A program made the translations under genes and the position numbers. Under the pieces are notes generated by a model. The model had not been told where the DNA came from. It made no database searches and was given only the letters and a program-made list of their open reading frames with translations. Shown here in pieces: positions 21,287-32,277 of a DNA stretch of 64,000 nucleotides (positions are counted from its first letter, which is position 1; each line of letters begins with the position of its first letter). Source of the DNA: Cordia subcordata (lineage: Eukaryota > Streptophyta > Magnoliopsida > Boraginales > Cordiaceae); NCBI GenBank assembly GCA_028554755.1, contig JAPTOF010000031.1, forward strand, positions 1,093,501 through 1,157,500, read 5' to 3'.

Positions 21287-22640
21287 GGTTATTCTCGTGA
21301 GTATAATCCATACTCGAACACATACAATCCGGGTTGGAGGGACAACCCAAAATTTTCTTGGAGACAAGGACAGCATGAGTCTAGTTCACATCCTTAAGTT
21401 CCACCTCAGTAGCGACCCCATCCTCAATATCCCCCAGGTTTCTATCATCTTAATCAGCCCTGTCTCACTAGTGCTCCTTAACCTCAGGCTTTACCTGCTC
21501 CCTCTAGTAGCCAGACTCCTAGTAATGATGTGATGAAGCTAATGCAGCTTATTCAGAATCAGCAGCAGGCATTAGCTAGTCAGCAACAGAAGTTAGCTGA
21601 CAATAGGCAAGAGATGGCTAGGTTTGAGACATGGTTAGGACAGATTTCTAGTCAATTGAGTGCTAGAGACCCCGGGAAATTGCCTTCTCAGCCGGAGGTG
21701 AACCTTAAAGTCCAGTCCTGTTCCTCCATCGATACCACTTATCCCCCTCAGGCCCAGGCTAAGGCAGTCACCACTCTTAGGAGCGGTCGGGTAGTGGATA
21801 ATAGAGCAGGAGTTGACTTTGCAGTGCCTGCACCTAGTGGTCCTTCCGAGTTTAGAGCACCACATGGCAGCCTTGTTGAGGGAAATTCTAGAGAAGGTCC
21901 TGTTGAGAGAGATAAGCCCATTAGAGATCATGGAGAGAGTAGTACTTCCCGTCCACATCGGGAGGGAGAAGAGCCTATTGATGACTCCCATGTATCTAGA
22001 GATATAGAGCCTAGAGTTCCCTTTCCATCCGCTGTAGAGAGACCTATACCTAGTGAGGATTCTAGGTTCTTCAAGGTTTTAGAACATCTTAAGGACCTTA
22101 AGGTCAATCTTCCTTTGATAGATGCGATCATTTCCATCTCCTCTTATTCTAAGTTCTTTAAGGATCTTTGTACAAGGAAACGTAGGTCATCGAACATTCC
22201 TAAGAAGGTGAGGCTTACGGAGAAGGTGAGTAGTATTTGTACTTCGGGCCTTCCGCCCAAGATAAGTGACCCCGGAGCCTTCACCATTCCTTGTAGGATC
22301 CGTGAGACCCAGATTGATCACGCCTTATTAGATTTAAGATCTAATGTGAATCTCATTCCCTACTCTGTCTATCAGCAGCTAGGTCTAGCTGAGTTGTCTC
22401 CTACACATGTTACTCTTCAACTAGCTGATAGGTCTGAGCGTATACCTAGGGGTGTGATAGAGGACGTTATGGTCTAGGTAGGTGAGTTTGTGTACCTTGT
22501 TGACTTCATAGTGTTAGATATGGATTCGGGACATGACTCTAGACATTTTACACCCATTCTTCTAGGTCGCCCCTTCCTTGCCACCACAGATGCCATTATC
22601 CATTGTAGGTCGGGGGTATTGGAGATGAAATTTGGGAATT
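21287..22640 (+). pseudogene. G1 gag C-terminus and aspartic protease
   Basis: A Gln-rich linker (LMQLIQNQQQALASQQQKLADN, near 21540) is followed by AKAVTTLRSGRVVDN, acidic repeats, and FFKVLEHLKDLKVNLPLIDAI. Protease: PPKISDPGAFTIPCRIRETQIDHALLDLRSNVNLIPYSVYQQLG. The active site is normally DLGSSVN, as seen in G3, and here Gly has become Arg. TAG at 22475-22477 follows EDVMV where G2 has CAA, and the domain resumes with VGEFVYLVDFIVLDMDSGHDS..TPILLGRPFLAT. It is the processing enzyme of the Gag-Pol precursor and is not functional here. Confidence 0.88.
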
Positions 22641-23050
22641 TGAGATCCACTATGAAGGTTGTAGAGGCGGTGAATAGGGCTAGTATAGGAGGAGAGGATG
22701 GAGAAGAGTGCTTTAGGGTGGATGTGATTGATTCTTGCGTTGAGGATCTTATAGAGAAGACTATGACCGATGGAGAAGAATTGAAGAAATTTGAGAAATT
22801 GATGTCTAGTTTTGATTTGGAGACCTTAGAGAGGAAATGTGCAGCTTCTACTTCCTTGATTGAGAGCCATTTGACTAATAAGTCACTTAAGGTTAATCCT
22901 TCTAGTCTCATTTCTGGTGATGTCCCCATTGATGATGTTGAGGTTAAGTCCCCCTTGGTTGAGCCTAGCCCTTCTTTAGAGCTCAAACCCCTTCCCGATC
23001 ATTTGAAATATGCATTCCTAGGCTCTAGTGAGACCCTTCCGGTCATCACA
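22641..23050 (+). pseudogene. G1 protease-RT linker
   Basis: An acidic, low-complexity linker, open in frame 22490-23074: EMKFGNLRSTMKVVEAVNRASIGGEDGEECF, EELKKFEKLMSSFDLETLERK, VKSPLVEPSPSLELKPLPDHLKYAFLG. The last motif, PLPDHLKYAFLG, is the usual lead-in to Athila RT. A small deletion near 23068 removes the REHEERLLEVL block kept in G2 (41398). The partner linker in G3 is longer and diverges after KKAIGW. Confidence 0.8.
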
Positions 23051-24144
23051 GCTTCCGATCTTTCTAGTCCTTAGGAAACATAGGAAGGCTATAGGGTGGA
23101 AAATTGATGATTTAAGAGGCATAGACCCTTCGGTTTGCATGCATCGTATTCACCTTGAGGATGGAGCCATTCCTTCTAGGGAAATGCAAAGGAGGCTAAA
23201 CCCACACATGAGCGAAGTAGTTAAGAAAGACATCATTAAGCTTTTAGATGCAGGCATTATTTATCCGATCTCCGATAGTGAGTGGGTTAGCCCAGTCCAA
23301 GTTGTCCCTAAGAAGTCTGAGATCATGGTTGTTGAGAATGAGAGAGGACAGCTTATCCCTACACGTACTCCCACGGGATGGAGAGTTTGTATTGACTATA
23401 GGAAGCTCAACTCCAAAACTAGGAAGGATCATTTCCCATTGCCTTTTCTAGACCAGATCTTAGATAGAGTAGCTGGGCATAGCTACTATTATTTTCTAGA
23501 TGGCTATTCGGGTTATAACCAGATCCCTGTGGACCAAGAGAAGACCACATTTACTTGTCCCTATGGCAATTTTTGCTTATAGGAGAATGCCCTTCGGTCT
23601 TTGTAATGCCCCAGCGACTTTTCAGAGATGTATGATGGCCATTTTTAGTGACATGATTGAGAGACATTTAGAGATTTTCATGGATGATTTCTCAGTCTTT
23701 GGAGATAGTTTTGATGAGTGCTTGAGTCATCTCTCTTTAGTCTTAGACCGATGTGTGGAGAAGAATCTAGTGTTAAGTTGGGAGAAATCCCTCTTCATGG
23801 TGCAATGAGGGATAGTGTTGGGTCATGTTGTATCATCTAGTGGAATTCAAGTTGACCCAGCTAAGGTAGAATTAATTGAAAAGTTGCCTGTACCTAAGTG
23901 TGTCAAGGATGTTAGATCTTTTCTAGGGCATGCAAGATTTTACCGTAGATTCATTAAGGATTTTAGTCACATTGCACACCCCTTGTGTAGGCTCCTAGCA
24001 CAAGATGTCCCTTTTGACTTTGATGATGAATGTGTTAGAGCTTTCAATAGGCTTAAATCCTTATTGTCTACATCCCCAATTATCCAGCCACCTAACTACG
24101 CCTCCCATTTGAAGTTATGTGTGATGCATCTGATTATGCAATAG
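23051..24144 (+). pseudogene. G1 reverse transcriptase, two frameshifts and one stop
   Basis: Almost the full RT is readable: RKHRKAIGWKIDDLRGIDPSVCMHRI, LLDAGIIYPISDSEWVSPVQVVPKK, GWRVCIDYRKLNSKTRKDHFPLPFLDQIL, YYFLDGYSGYNQIPV, EKTTFTCPYGNF (frameshift near 23575), YRRMPFGLCNAPATFQRCMMAIFSDM, the catalytic FMDDFSVFG (about 23677-23703), EKNLVLSWEKSLFMVQ, a TGA at 23806, and the thumb LGHVVSSSGIQVDPAKVELIEKLPVPK, DVRSFLGHARFYRRFIKDFS. The second frameshift, near 24100, leads into RNase H. These breaks preclude a working enzyme. Confidence 0.92.
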
Positions 24145-24490
24145 GAGCTGTTTTAGGTCAAAGGAAGGATAAGTTGCCCCATGTTGTGTACTATGCTAGC
24201 AAGACTCTTGATGAAGCACAAAAGAATTATACCACTACAGAAAAAGAGCTTCTAGTAATAGTTTTCTCCCTTGACAAGTTTAGGTCATACATCCTAGGGT
24301 CCAAAGTTATTGTCTACACCGATCATGTGGCATTGAAGTATTTGTTGTCTAAGAAAGAATCTAAGTCCCACTTGATTAGGTGGTTGCTCCTCCTTCAAGA
24401 GTTTGACATAGAAATTCCAGATAAGAAGGGTAGAGAAAATTTAGTTGCGGATCATCTTTCCCGTCTTGTTAGCGAGTCTTCTTGTGATCC
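24117..24490 (+). pseudogene. G1 RNase H domain
   Basis: The open frame 24117-24950 starts here with [63 protein letters not shown], then [34 protein letters not shown] and [11 protein letters not shown]. The Asp and Glu of the RNase H active site (CDAS, EKELL, YTDH) are visible and this stretch has no stop. It degrades the RNA template during reverse transcription. RT lies upstream in another frame. Confidence 0.9.
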
Positions 24491-25843
24491 ATCTCCTTTT
24501 CATGATTCATTCCCCGATGAACAATTATTTGCAGTCTCTTATCACACACCTTGGTTTGCTCATATTGTCAATTATCTTGCCACAGGGCGTTTTCCTTCCT
24601 ATTGGGAGAAAAGAGAAAAAGATAGGTTCCTAGCACAAGTTAGGCATTTCTTTTGGGAGGATCCCTATCTTTTCAAAGTGTGTACGGATCAAATGATTCG
24701 CCGATGTATGCCTGAGGATGAGTTTGAGAGTGTTTTGAGCATGTGTCATGATGAGGGGTGTGGGGGTCATTTTAGTGGGAAGAAGACCGCCGCGAAGGTC
24801 TTGCAAAGTGGACTATTTTGGCCTTCTCTCTTTAAGGATGCCCAAGAATATTGCAAGAAGTATTTTAGATGTCAACAATCCGGGTCCATCTCTAGGAGAA
24901 GCATGATGCCTTTATCCCCTATTCTTCCTTGTGAGTTGTTTGATGTTTGAGGTATAGACTTCATGGGTCCATTTCCACCTTCCTTTAGGTACCAATACAT
25001 TTTAGTGGCCGTTGATTATGTGTCCAAATGGGTTGAGGCTATTCCTTCACGCACTAATGACCATAGGGTAGTGGTTAAGTTTATTAAAGAAAACATTTTC
25101 TCTAGATTTGGAGTCCCTAAGGTCTTAATTAGTGATGGGGGTTTGCATTTTCGCCATAGGACTTTAGAGGCCTTGTTGAGAAGATATTCGGTCACCCATA
25201 AGGTAGCCACTCCTTATCACCCGCAAACTAGTGGACAAGTAGAGGTGTCCAATAGAGAGATCAAGCACATTTAGAGAAAACGGTTAGGCCCGATAGAAGA
25301 GATTGTTCTATTAGGCTAAATGATGCTTTGTGGGCCTACCGTACCGCCTTTAAGACTCCCATTGGTATGTCTCCATATAGATTGGTTTATGGTAAAGCTT
25401 GTCACTTGCTGGTAGAACTAAAGCATAGAGCTTATTGGGCAATCAAAGCCCTAAATTTTGACTTGGCAAGAGCAAGTGAGAAAAGGAAGCTAGACCTAGC
25501 GGAATTGGAAGAGCTTAGATTCGAGGCGTATGAGAACACTAAACTTTATAAGGATAGGATGAAGAGAATTCATGATAAGCACATTATTAAGAAATCATTC
25601 TCTTCTTTTGATAAAGTTTGGTTGTTTAACTCACGATTGAAACTCTTTCCAGGTAAGCTTAAGACAAGATGGGATGGTCCATATGAGGTGATGGTTGCCT
25701 ATCCTTCCAGAGCACTCAAGATTAAAGACTTGAAGGATGGCCGAGAGTTGACGGTGAATGGGCAACGCTTGAAGCACGCATATGATCCGAGCATGGCTCA
25801 TGTGGAGGTTTTAATGCTTCAGGATCCCATCTATGGAAGTTGA
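24491..25843 (+). pseudogene. G1 integrase
   Basis: HHCC finger: [40 protein letters not shown], where the CX2C spacing is altered because CKRC has become CKKY. Core: ELFDV, a TGA at 24948-24950 for Trp, [38 protein letters not shown] and [18 protein letters not shown] with the catalytic Glu. A frameshift near 25274 precedes [33 protein letters not shown] and the C-terminal [21 protein letters not shown], ending at 25843. No chromodomain is visible, consistent with Athila rather than a chromovirus. Confidence 0.9.
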
Positions 25844-27228
25844 AGATGAGTTGGTGTTTGCTTGGCTGACGGCTTGGTGGTTAGCGCTACTAGGAGGCAA
25901 CCTAGGTTCAATTTTGCAGTTTTGCATTTGTTTCACTTTCTTTTCTTTTTATTTTCTTTCTTTTATCTTTCTTGCACCCAAACAAAATTGTTGAATCCCA
26001 ATCTTTTATCCCATAAGATACACCACTGCTCATTATTGCGCATGCCAATGCAAGTATGCATAGGCAATGCTACTAATCTTGCTTTCTTTATGAGTGTTTA
26101 TAAATTGTGAGTCATATGATTAGTAGTATGGTGATTTATCATTGGCATGGAAAGCTTTGAAGAAAATGCAAGGTTGTATCTATCCTTTCTCCACTTGTTC
26201 CCCATGTTTACACCCTATCCCCACCACCTTTACTCGTTTTGTAATGATGATTTGCCTATTTTTGTGCTTTGATCTTTTTGCTTGAGGACAAGCAAAGTTT
26301 AGGTTTAGGGGTGTGGGAGTTTGGTTTTCTTGTTATATATCTTGCTTAGGGCAGATTGCATTCTACGTTTAAAAATGGTGAAAATTTTTCAATTTTGATG
26401 CATATAGAGTCATTTATTTCTTTGTTGATCATTGTGTTGGCTTTTGTGATTGACTATATTGATTTATGAAGATAAGAGGCATTGTTGGGAAATGAATAGA
26501 GTGGTTTGAAAACTAAGTCTTGGAGGGGATGCCCTTCAAAGTTGTGGGGAGTGAGAACCTTGAAAGAATAACCCTTGTAGCCACCCCATAACTTGGTAGG
26601 AAAGAGTGTTGGAAAAGGGTTGTTGATGTGAGTGCCCCTTCCTTGATTGGTTCTTGTTGATGTGCCTAAGCCTTTCTTTTTCTTTCTTTTTGTGAATACA
26701 ATACAAAGCATTAAAAGTTCAAAAAACAATGAAAAAGGCAAAAAGGTGCAAAAATATATATGTAAAAAAAATGAAGTGAAAAAGAGGAAAAGCTAAAGGC
26801 ACCAAAAAGTTAGTGAATAAGTGCATAAGTGACACAATGTCAACTTAGCACAAGTTATCATCTTTGTAATTACGTGAATAAGGCTTTTTATAAGCCATTG
26901 TGTTTGTATATTCTCTCTTCTTGTCTTTGAGGCTTGGTGCATGTTGGGAAGGCCATGTTAGTTAAAGGAGCGCGAAATATCAACATCCCGAGTGCGTGAG
27001 TTAGAATCCTAGGCTTGTGGTGGATTGGCTACTCGGGAAATTCCTACAAGGAACGAGACCCCTTATGAGTAGAGGGAGGATCCAAAGAGATTTGGGGATC
27101 TCTCCACAACAGAAATGCCCCCTTTATGCTTCTTAGACTAACTTTGATAGAGAGTCAATCCTTCAGGCAATCCATTGTATCGACTTTAGAGATAAAATTT
27201 AAGATTGGGCTTGCTTGAGGACAAGCAA
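25844..27228 (+). other. G1 3' non-coding region
   Basis: About 1.4 kb between integrase and the purine tract. Landmarks are the post-pol block gcgctactaggaggcaacct (about 25885), a T-rich tract (25925-25975), hairpin ttgcttg-agga-caagcaa (26278-26295) followed by an oligopurine-like run, poly-A-rich DNA (26690-26800), and a second copy of the same hairpin at 27211-27228. In many Athila elements this zone holds an env-like ORF. I see no convincing one here. Open frames at 25862 and 26454 are short and unconserved. Confidence 0.7.
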
Positions 27229-27247
27229 GGAGAAGGTTTGGGGGTGT
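27229..27247 (+). other. G1 polypurine tract
   Basis: ggagaaggtttgggggtgt lies directly before the 3' LTR start TGATATG at 27248. It is the expected plus-strand primer of reverse transcription, next to the second hairpin. Confidence 0.65.
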
Positions 27248-29166
27248 TGATATGTTGTGTTTTTGTGTGTGTTTGTATTATCATTTACCTATATTTTAGA
27301 GGTGTTAAGTGCTCATAATGATGCATTAGTGTAGTGCTTTTGATAGGAATAGTCTTAAGCGTAAACAAATGTACATATCGAGTTCAAGAGACAAATTGCT
27401 ACACTAATTGCTTATTTTCAATGATTTAGGTGAACTTTGGGTTAAGATTGAGATTGGACGATGAAAGGTGATGAAGATGGGAAATGCACAGGTCTAAGAG
27501 AGAAGACCAGAGGCCGAAAAGACAAAAAATGGAGGAAGAAAGTCAGCCGGACGACCAAGGAAAAAAGAGCCGGTTGACTGGCTAGGTCGACCGGCCACTC
27601 CAGAGAGGTGCCAAAAATAGCCGGACGACCACCCCTCCAGAGTAGCCGGTCGACCGGCCAGTCCAGAGAGCATCATTAAAAAGCCGGTCGAGCAAGGTCT
27701 AGAGGCGGTCGACCGGCAATATGCTGAGAACATATAAATAGGGCCCGATTTTGCAAAAAAAAAAAGGACTTTTTGGAAGATTAACACACACTTCACACCT
27801 AAAATTCTCACACACTTAACCCTAGATCCCACCCACTTCACACACACTTTTCACACATTTCTCACTAAGAACCAAGCTTGATTTGGAGGGTTCAAACATT
27901 TTGGAATCAAGTTTGCTTAAAAGCTTTATACAAGATTAGCTAGGATGAAAGGGAAGCTTCATTTTCTCTCTTTCATTGTATTTCCTATTATAATTGAGTA
28001 GACTTGTGTAGGGTGATTTAACTTATGTAATGGGTTAACTATATACTCTTATGATATGGGATATGATGGCTATATATATATATACATGTTTCGAATTGTC
28101 TTGTTCAAACGGGTATTTTCTCATTCATGTCTAAGTGTTTGATAAAATGCCTAAATGAGTAACATGTGTATATAAAATGCCTAGATGAGTAACATGTGTA
28201 TAAATTGAAGTTTGTTTGTTGCTACACACATCTAATCCATGTTATAATCATGTCTATGTGTTTATATGTGGATGCTAAGAAGTGGGTAATACTTTTATTC
28301 ATGTCTATATGTATACTTGCATGCCTAGTAACGAGCATAACTTCAATAATGCATACGTGTTGGTTGTTAATTATTTTTAATGGTGTGAACTGAACATGAC
28401 GATGTTTGGCAGTTGAATAGGTTCCATTATTCACGCACACCTTGGCCTTGAACATGTATGAACGCACTAGCAAGTCAAATCCTGCTGTAGTGACCTTAGA
28501 ATGACGAAGTATAATTTAGGGCTAATCTAGGCTGAGTCTCCTTTGGCTTTAAATCCAGCCAATAGGTTTCCGAATAGGTTTAGTCGACCTTAGCAACACT
28601 AGGTCTTGGCTTTAAATCTAGCCAAAGGTTTAGGTACTAAGGTAGATTCATTCTAAGCCACCTAGGAAGTTAGTTAGTCACTCTTGAGGCCCTAGGTCAT
28701 AAGGACCACGCCGTAGCTCTAGGAGGCACTGCCTAGGGACGGAGCCGCACCGAGTCCTAGGGGGAAATTAGGACACTAACTAGCAACCTAGTTAAGAGCA
28801 CTCATGATAGTTAGCTATCATCCCTTAATCCCATAGCATTTGAGTATAGAATTACCCATTCATAAGTCGAAGTCACCCTAACCCCTTCTCAAGTGTTAGT
28901 TCCCTCTTGACCAACTTGTGCTCCCATTTTTCATATTCATAGTGTAGTTTTATTTCCTTTACCTAGAGCTCCCGATAATCCAAAACCCCAAAAAAAATAT
29001 GTCTAGTCTAGATCTTTCTTTTTGGCACTTTTTAGAACACCAAGCATAGAATTCACCCACATTATTCACACCTCCCTATGGTTCGACACCCGCACTTGTA
29101 TACACTATATTGCACGATCCGTACACTTGCGGGTCTTTTAGAGCTTGCACTCGAAAGACGACACCA
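27248..29166 (+). repeat. G1 3' LTR
   Basis: It starts tgatatgttgtg and ends gacgacacca, 1919 bp. It differs from the 5' LTR by scattered substitutions and by a 30-bp tandem duplication at 28142-28201 (ataaaatgcctaratgagta..). TATA is at 27733-27742, preceded by the GTCGACC array (27545-27720). Confidence 0.92.
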
Positions 29167-30335
29167 ATTGGCAATAGGACAAAAAACCCAACGAAAAAAA
29201 TACAGCTAAGGGGGTGATAGTACACAGGCCAAAGGATCGGTTTTAGCTATGGGTATACATAGATAAGCATTATGGTAAGTTATTTAGTAGGTCAAAGACA
29301 AAGTTTACATTCTTTTGTGACAAGCTTTTGGGTAATGGCAATTACTCTTGGAGTGCAACTTTGATCTTATAGTGGAATAGATCGGAGTTAAAAATAATTA
29401 TTATTATGTCGCCTAGATTGGGCAAGGACATTTTTTATTATTTTTGGAAACCAAGGTTAATTGTGTCTTTTTGGTCCCTTCCCTAGTTGAAATGACTTTG
29501 AGAGAGTAATTTTGAAAGAGCAAATTCCATATTGTGGAAGTAGCCTTTTTAGCCAAAGCTTGGAATTGGGTTTGGGCTTTCTTTAGAGTTCAAGATAACC
29601 TAATTAGGCTAGGATGGTTTCCTATTGGGCTTGGGCCTTTACATGGATTATGGACTATGTGTTGGACTTGGATAATGGGCTTGGCCTAAGTCTTCCAAGA
29701 CAAGTGGACAACTTGCAAAATACTACAAAAACAAGTGGACAACTTGCATAAGTCTTCCAAGACAAGATTGACAAGTTACATAAAGGAAATACTACATGAA
29801 ATTTTCTCCCACATTAAAAGATTAGCTACTTTGGGTGCCAAGGTTTTCTCTATAAATAGACAAGACCCTACACCTTTTATGTAATCCACTTTGTAGTTGA
29901 TTTCTTCCTTTTTGGCAAGAAAATACTGCAACACATAGTACACACTTATTGTGTGATTTTTTGCTCTAGTTTTTCAAGAACATATTACTTTGCTTCTTCC
30001 CACACAAGAGGCTATTCTCTCAAGATAAGTCTCTTTAATCATAGGGAAGAAGATTAAGGAGTTTCTTATTGCGACACCCTTGTAGTAAATTTTTGGCGGC
30101 CTTGTTCGTGAACGAGAACAAAGTTCGTGACAGTTTTAGCTTCATCAAAGGCCCCACGCTTTAAGAGGTTAGCTTTACATATTTTTGCAAGTACTAGTTA
30201 TATTCTATATGTTCTTAAGCATGTTCTTGTGTATGTTATGTGATTATTTTATTTTCCCAGCATGTTTTCTTGGTAGAATTTTTGAAAATATGGACTAGGA
30301 TACATCACACTTAATAATATCGATCCTACACTTAA

Positions 30336-31533
30336 TAGTAATGCTTCAAAGTTGGAACCAAGATCCAAGTTGTGCTATTTTATTGGGTATCCTAAGGGAA
30401 CCAAAGGTGGGATCTTTTATAATCCTAAGGAGCAAAAGGTGTTTATAAGAACCCATGCTAGATATTTAGAGAATGGTGAAATGATCCAGAAAACATCAGA
30501 TTCTGAAGTTGTTCTAGAAGAGGTTTCACAATAATCTCCAGTAACACCTATGGTAACTGTAAATGAAAAAGAACAGCATATTTTTCCTAATATATAGGAG
30601 CCTCATCGTAGTGGGAGGATATCCAGGCCTCTTGATAAATACTATGGAGAGTCCTTTCAGACTTCTTCAGAGGATCAGGTGGTGGATCTACAAGTTATGA
30701 TGAAGCACTTTCCGACATAGATGCTGACCAATGGCATAAGGCAATGGATTCAGAGTTAATCTATGTATTCTAACAAAGTCTGGGATCTTGTAATTGCATC
30801 TGAAGGGGTAAAACCTATAGGGTGCAAATGGGTCTACAACAGGAAAAGATGAGTTGATGGAAAAGTTGAAACCTTTAAAGCAAGGTTGGTGGCAAAAGGT
30901 TTTACTCAAAAAGAAGGGATCAATTATGAGGAAACTTTCTCACCAGTAGCCATGCTTAAATCCATCAGGATACTTCTTGCCATCACATGTCATTATGACT
31001 ACGAGATATGGCAAATGGACTTCAAGACAACTTTTCTTAATGGAGAGCTTGACAAAACCATTTACATGACATAACCAGATGGATATGTTGCCAAAGGCCA
31101 GGAACATATGGTTTGTAAGTTAAAAAAAAAGTCCATTTATGGATTAAAGCAGGCATCTAGAGCATGGAACATCAAATTTGATCATGCAATTAAATCTTAT
31201 GGTTTTGATCAAAATATTGATGAACCTTGCGTGTATAAGAGGTGTAATAGAAATGTTGTAGCTTTTTTGGTTCTGTATGTGGATGACATCCTACTTATTG
31301 GAAATGATGTGGGGATGTTATTATCCATCAAGATTTGGCTTTTTACTCAATTTCAAATGAAGGATTTAGGAGAAGCTAGTTATGTTTTAGGCATCAAGCT
31401 TATGCGAGATCATAAGAACAGAAGGCTAGCCCTATCTCAAGCTTTATTTATTGAGAAGATATTGGTTAGGTTTAACATGCAAAACTGTAAGAAGGCCTTA
31501 TTACCTTCTAGACATGGAGTTTATCTATCTTGA
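30336..31533 (+). pseudogene. Copia A integrase end and reverse transcriptase
   Basis: Coding resumes after the solo LTR with SNASKLEPRSKLCYFIGYPKGTKGGIFYNPKEQKVFIRTHARYLE and the Ser/Glu-rich linker. RT: CKWVYNRKR, LVAKGFTQKEGINYEETFSPVAMLKSIRILLAITCHYDYEIWQMDFKTTFLNGELDKTIYMT, TAA at 31072, then LKKKSIYGLKQASRAWNIKFDHAIKSYGF, NIDEPCVYKR, VAFLVLYVDDILLIGND (YVDD about 31276-31287) and FQMKDLGEASYVLGIKLMRD. The frame 31108-31533 is open through the active site. The wording matches BARE-1/Angela RT. The stops at 30532, 31072 and 31531 make it a pseudogene. Confidence 0.9.
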
Positions 31534-32250
31534 GATCAATGTCCTAAAACACCTGAGGAGATAGAGAGCATGAAACGAGTTCCTTATGCTTCGGTGGTTG
31601 AAAGCCTCATGTATGCCATGTTATGTACTAGACTAGATATCTACTTTGCTGTTGGCATGGTTAGTAGATATCAATTAAACCCTCAACCGGCACTTTTAGT
31701 CGCGGTTAAGCATATATTCAAATTCCTACAAGGAATTAAGGATTATGTGCTAGAATACTGTACAGATGATCTAACGCCATTAGCCTATACAGACTCAGAT
31801 TTCCAGTTTGACAGAGATTCCAGGAAGTCTACTTCTGGATATGTTTTCACTCTGTCAAGATGAGCTATTTCATAGAGAAGTGTGAAGCAAAATTGTATTG
31901 CTAACTCTACCATGAAGGCCGAGTATGTAGCAGCATCTGAGGCTGTAAAAGAGGTAGTATGGATAAGAATGTTCCTTTTAGACCTAGAGGTTGTGCCGAC
32001 AGTTGACAGACCAATAACATTGTATTGCGACAACAACGGTGTTGTGTCACAGTGCAAAGAGCCCAAGAATCACAAAAAGGGTAAATATATTGAATAGAAA
32101 TATCATTTGATCCATGAGTTTATCTAGAGAGGAGATGTTGTAGTTGAAAAGATAGCTTTAGCAAAAATCCTGGTAGACCTATTTACAAAGACTCTTCCAG
32201 AGAAAATGTTAAACCACACATTTGGAGTCTATGGGTTTTAGGCTATGCAG
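31534..32250 (+). pseudogene. Copia A RNase H
   Basis: MKRVPYASVVESLMYAMLCTRLDIYFAVGMVSRYQLNP, HIFKFLQGIKDYVLEY, LTPLAYTDSDFQFDRDSRKSTSGYVFTLSR, a TGA at 31861, then VKQNCIANSTMKAEYVAASEAVKEVVWIRMFLLDLEV, ITLYCDNNGVVSQCKEPKNHKKGKYIE, TAG, and YHLIHEFI..GDVVVEK. The YTDSDFQ, TMKAEYVA and CDNNG active-site blocks are visible. The region ends at the purine tract before the 3' LTR. Confidence 0.88.
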
Positions 32251-32266
32251 AAGTGATCTTTAGTGC

Positions 32267-32276
32267 AAATGGGAGA
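32267..32276 (+). other. Copia A polypurine tract
   Basis: aaatgggaga directly precedes the 3' LTR. The same element on the minus strand, agtgggagat, precedes the D LTR (49491-49500). Confidence 0.75.
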
Positions 32277-32277
32277 T

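Larger units (their letters stand above)
17959..29166 (+). mobile_element. G1: full-length Athila-type Ty3/gypsy element, 11.2 kb
   Basis: Two LTRs (17959-19845 and 27248-29166), a tRNA-Asp-like primer site, gag, protease, RT, RNase H, integrase, a 1.4-kb 3' non-coding region and a purine tract are all present in order. The flanks are attag (17954-17958) and attgg (29167-29171), a 5-bp duplication with one change. The target was the copia solo LTR, where uninterrupted copies read accaaggatggttggcaatagg. Gag and RT wording (FHEAWERFKDLLKQCPHHG, FMDDFSVFG) fit Athila. Stops and frameshifts occur in every gene, so the copy is inactive but young enough to be easily read. Confidence 0.95.
17222..30330 (+). 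repeat. Solo LTR of the copia A family, split by Athila G1
   Basis: The left part (17222-17958) begins tgttaggattagtgtgccc and the right part (29172-30330) ends cgatcctaca. Together they make one LTR of about 1.9 kb. It sits inside copia A integrase and is flanked by a perfect duplication, cttaa (17217-17221 and 30331-30335), with no internal region, so it is a solo LTR left by LTR-LTR recombination. A same-family element thus inserted into A. TATA is at 29851-29860. Near 29700 a short block is repeated (acaagtggacaacttgca). Confidence 0.9.

Noticed and set aside
25862..26110. 82-codon frame after G1 integrase, considered as an env-like protein
   Set aside because: The frame is not preserved in the homologous DNA of G0, G2 or G3, and no signal peptide followed by a convincing transmembrane protein is seen.
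28222..28473. Minus-strand 83-codon frame nearly identical to one at 18901-19152
   Set aside because: The two lie at the same place in the two LTRs of G1, and the identity comes from LTR duplication. A diverged counterpart in G2 is shorter (37286-37489).
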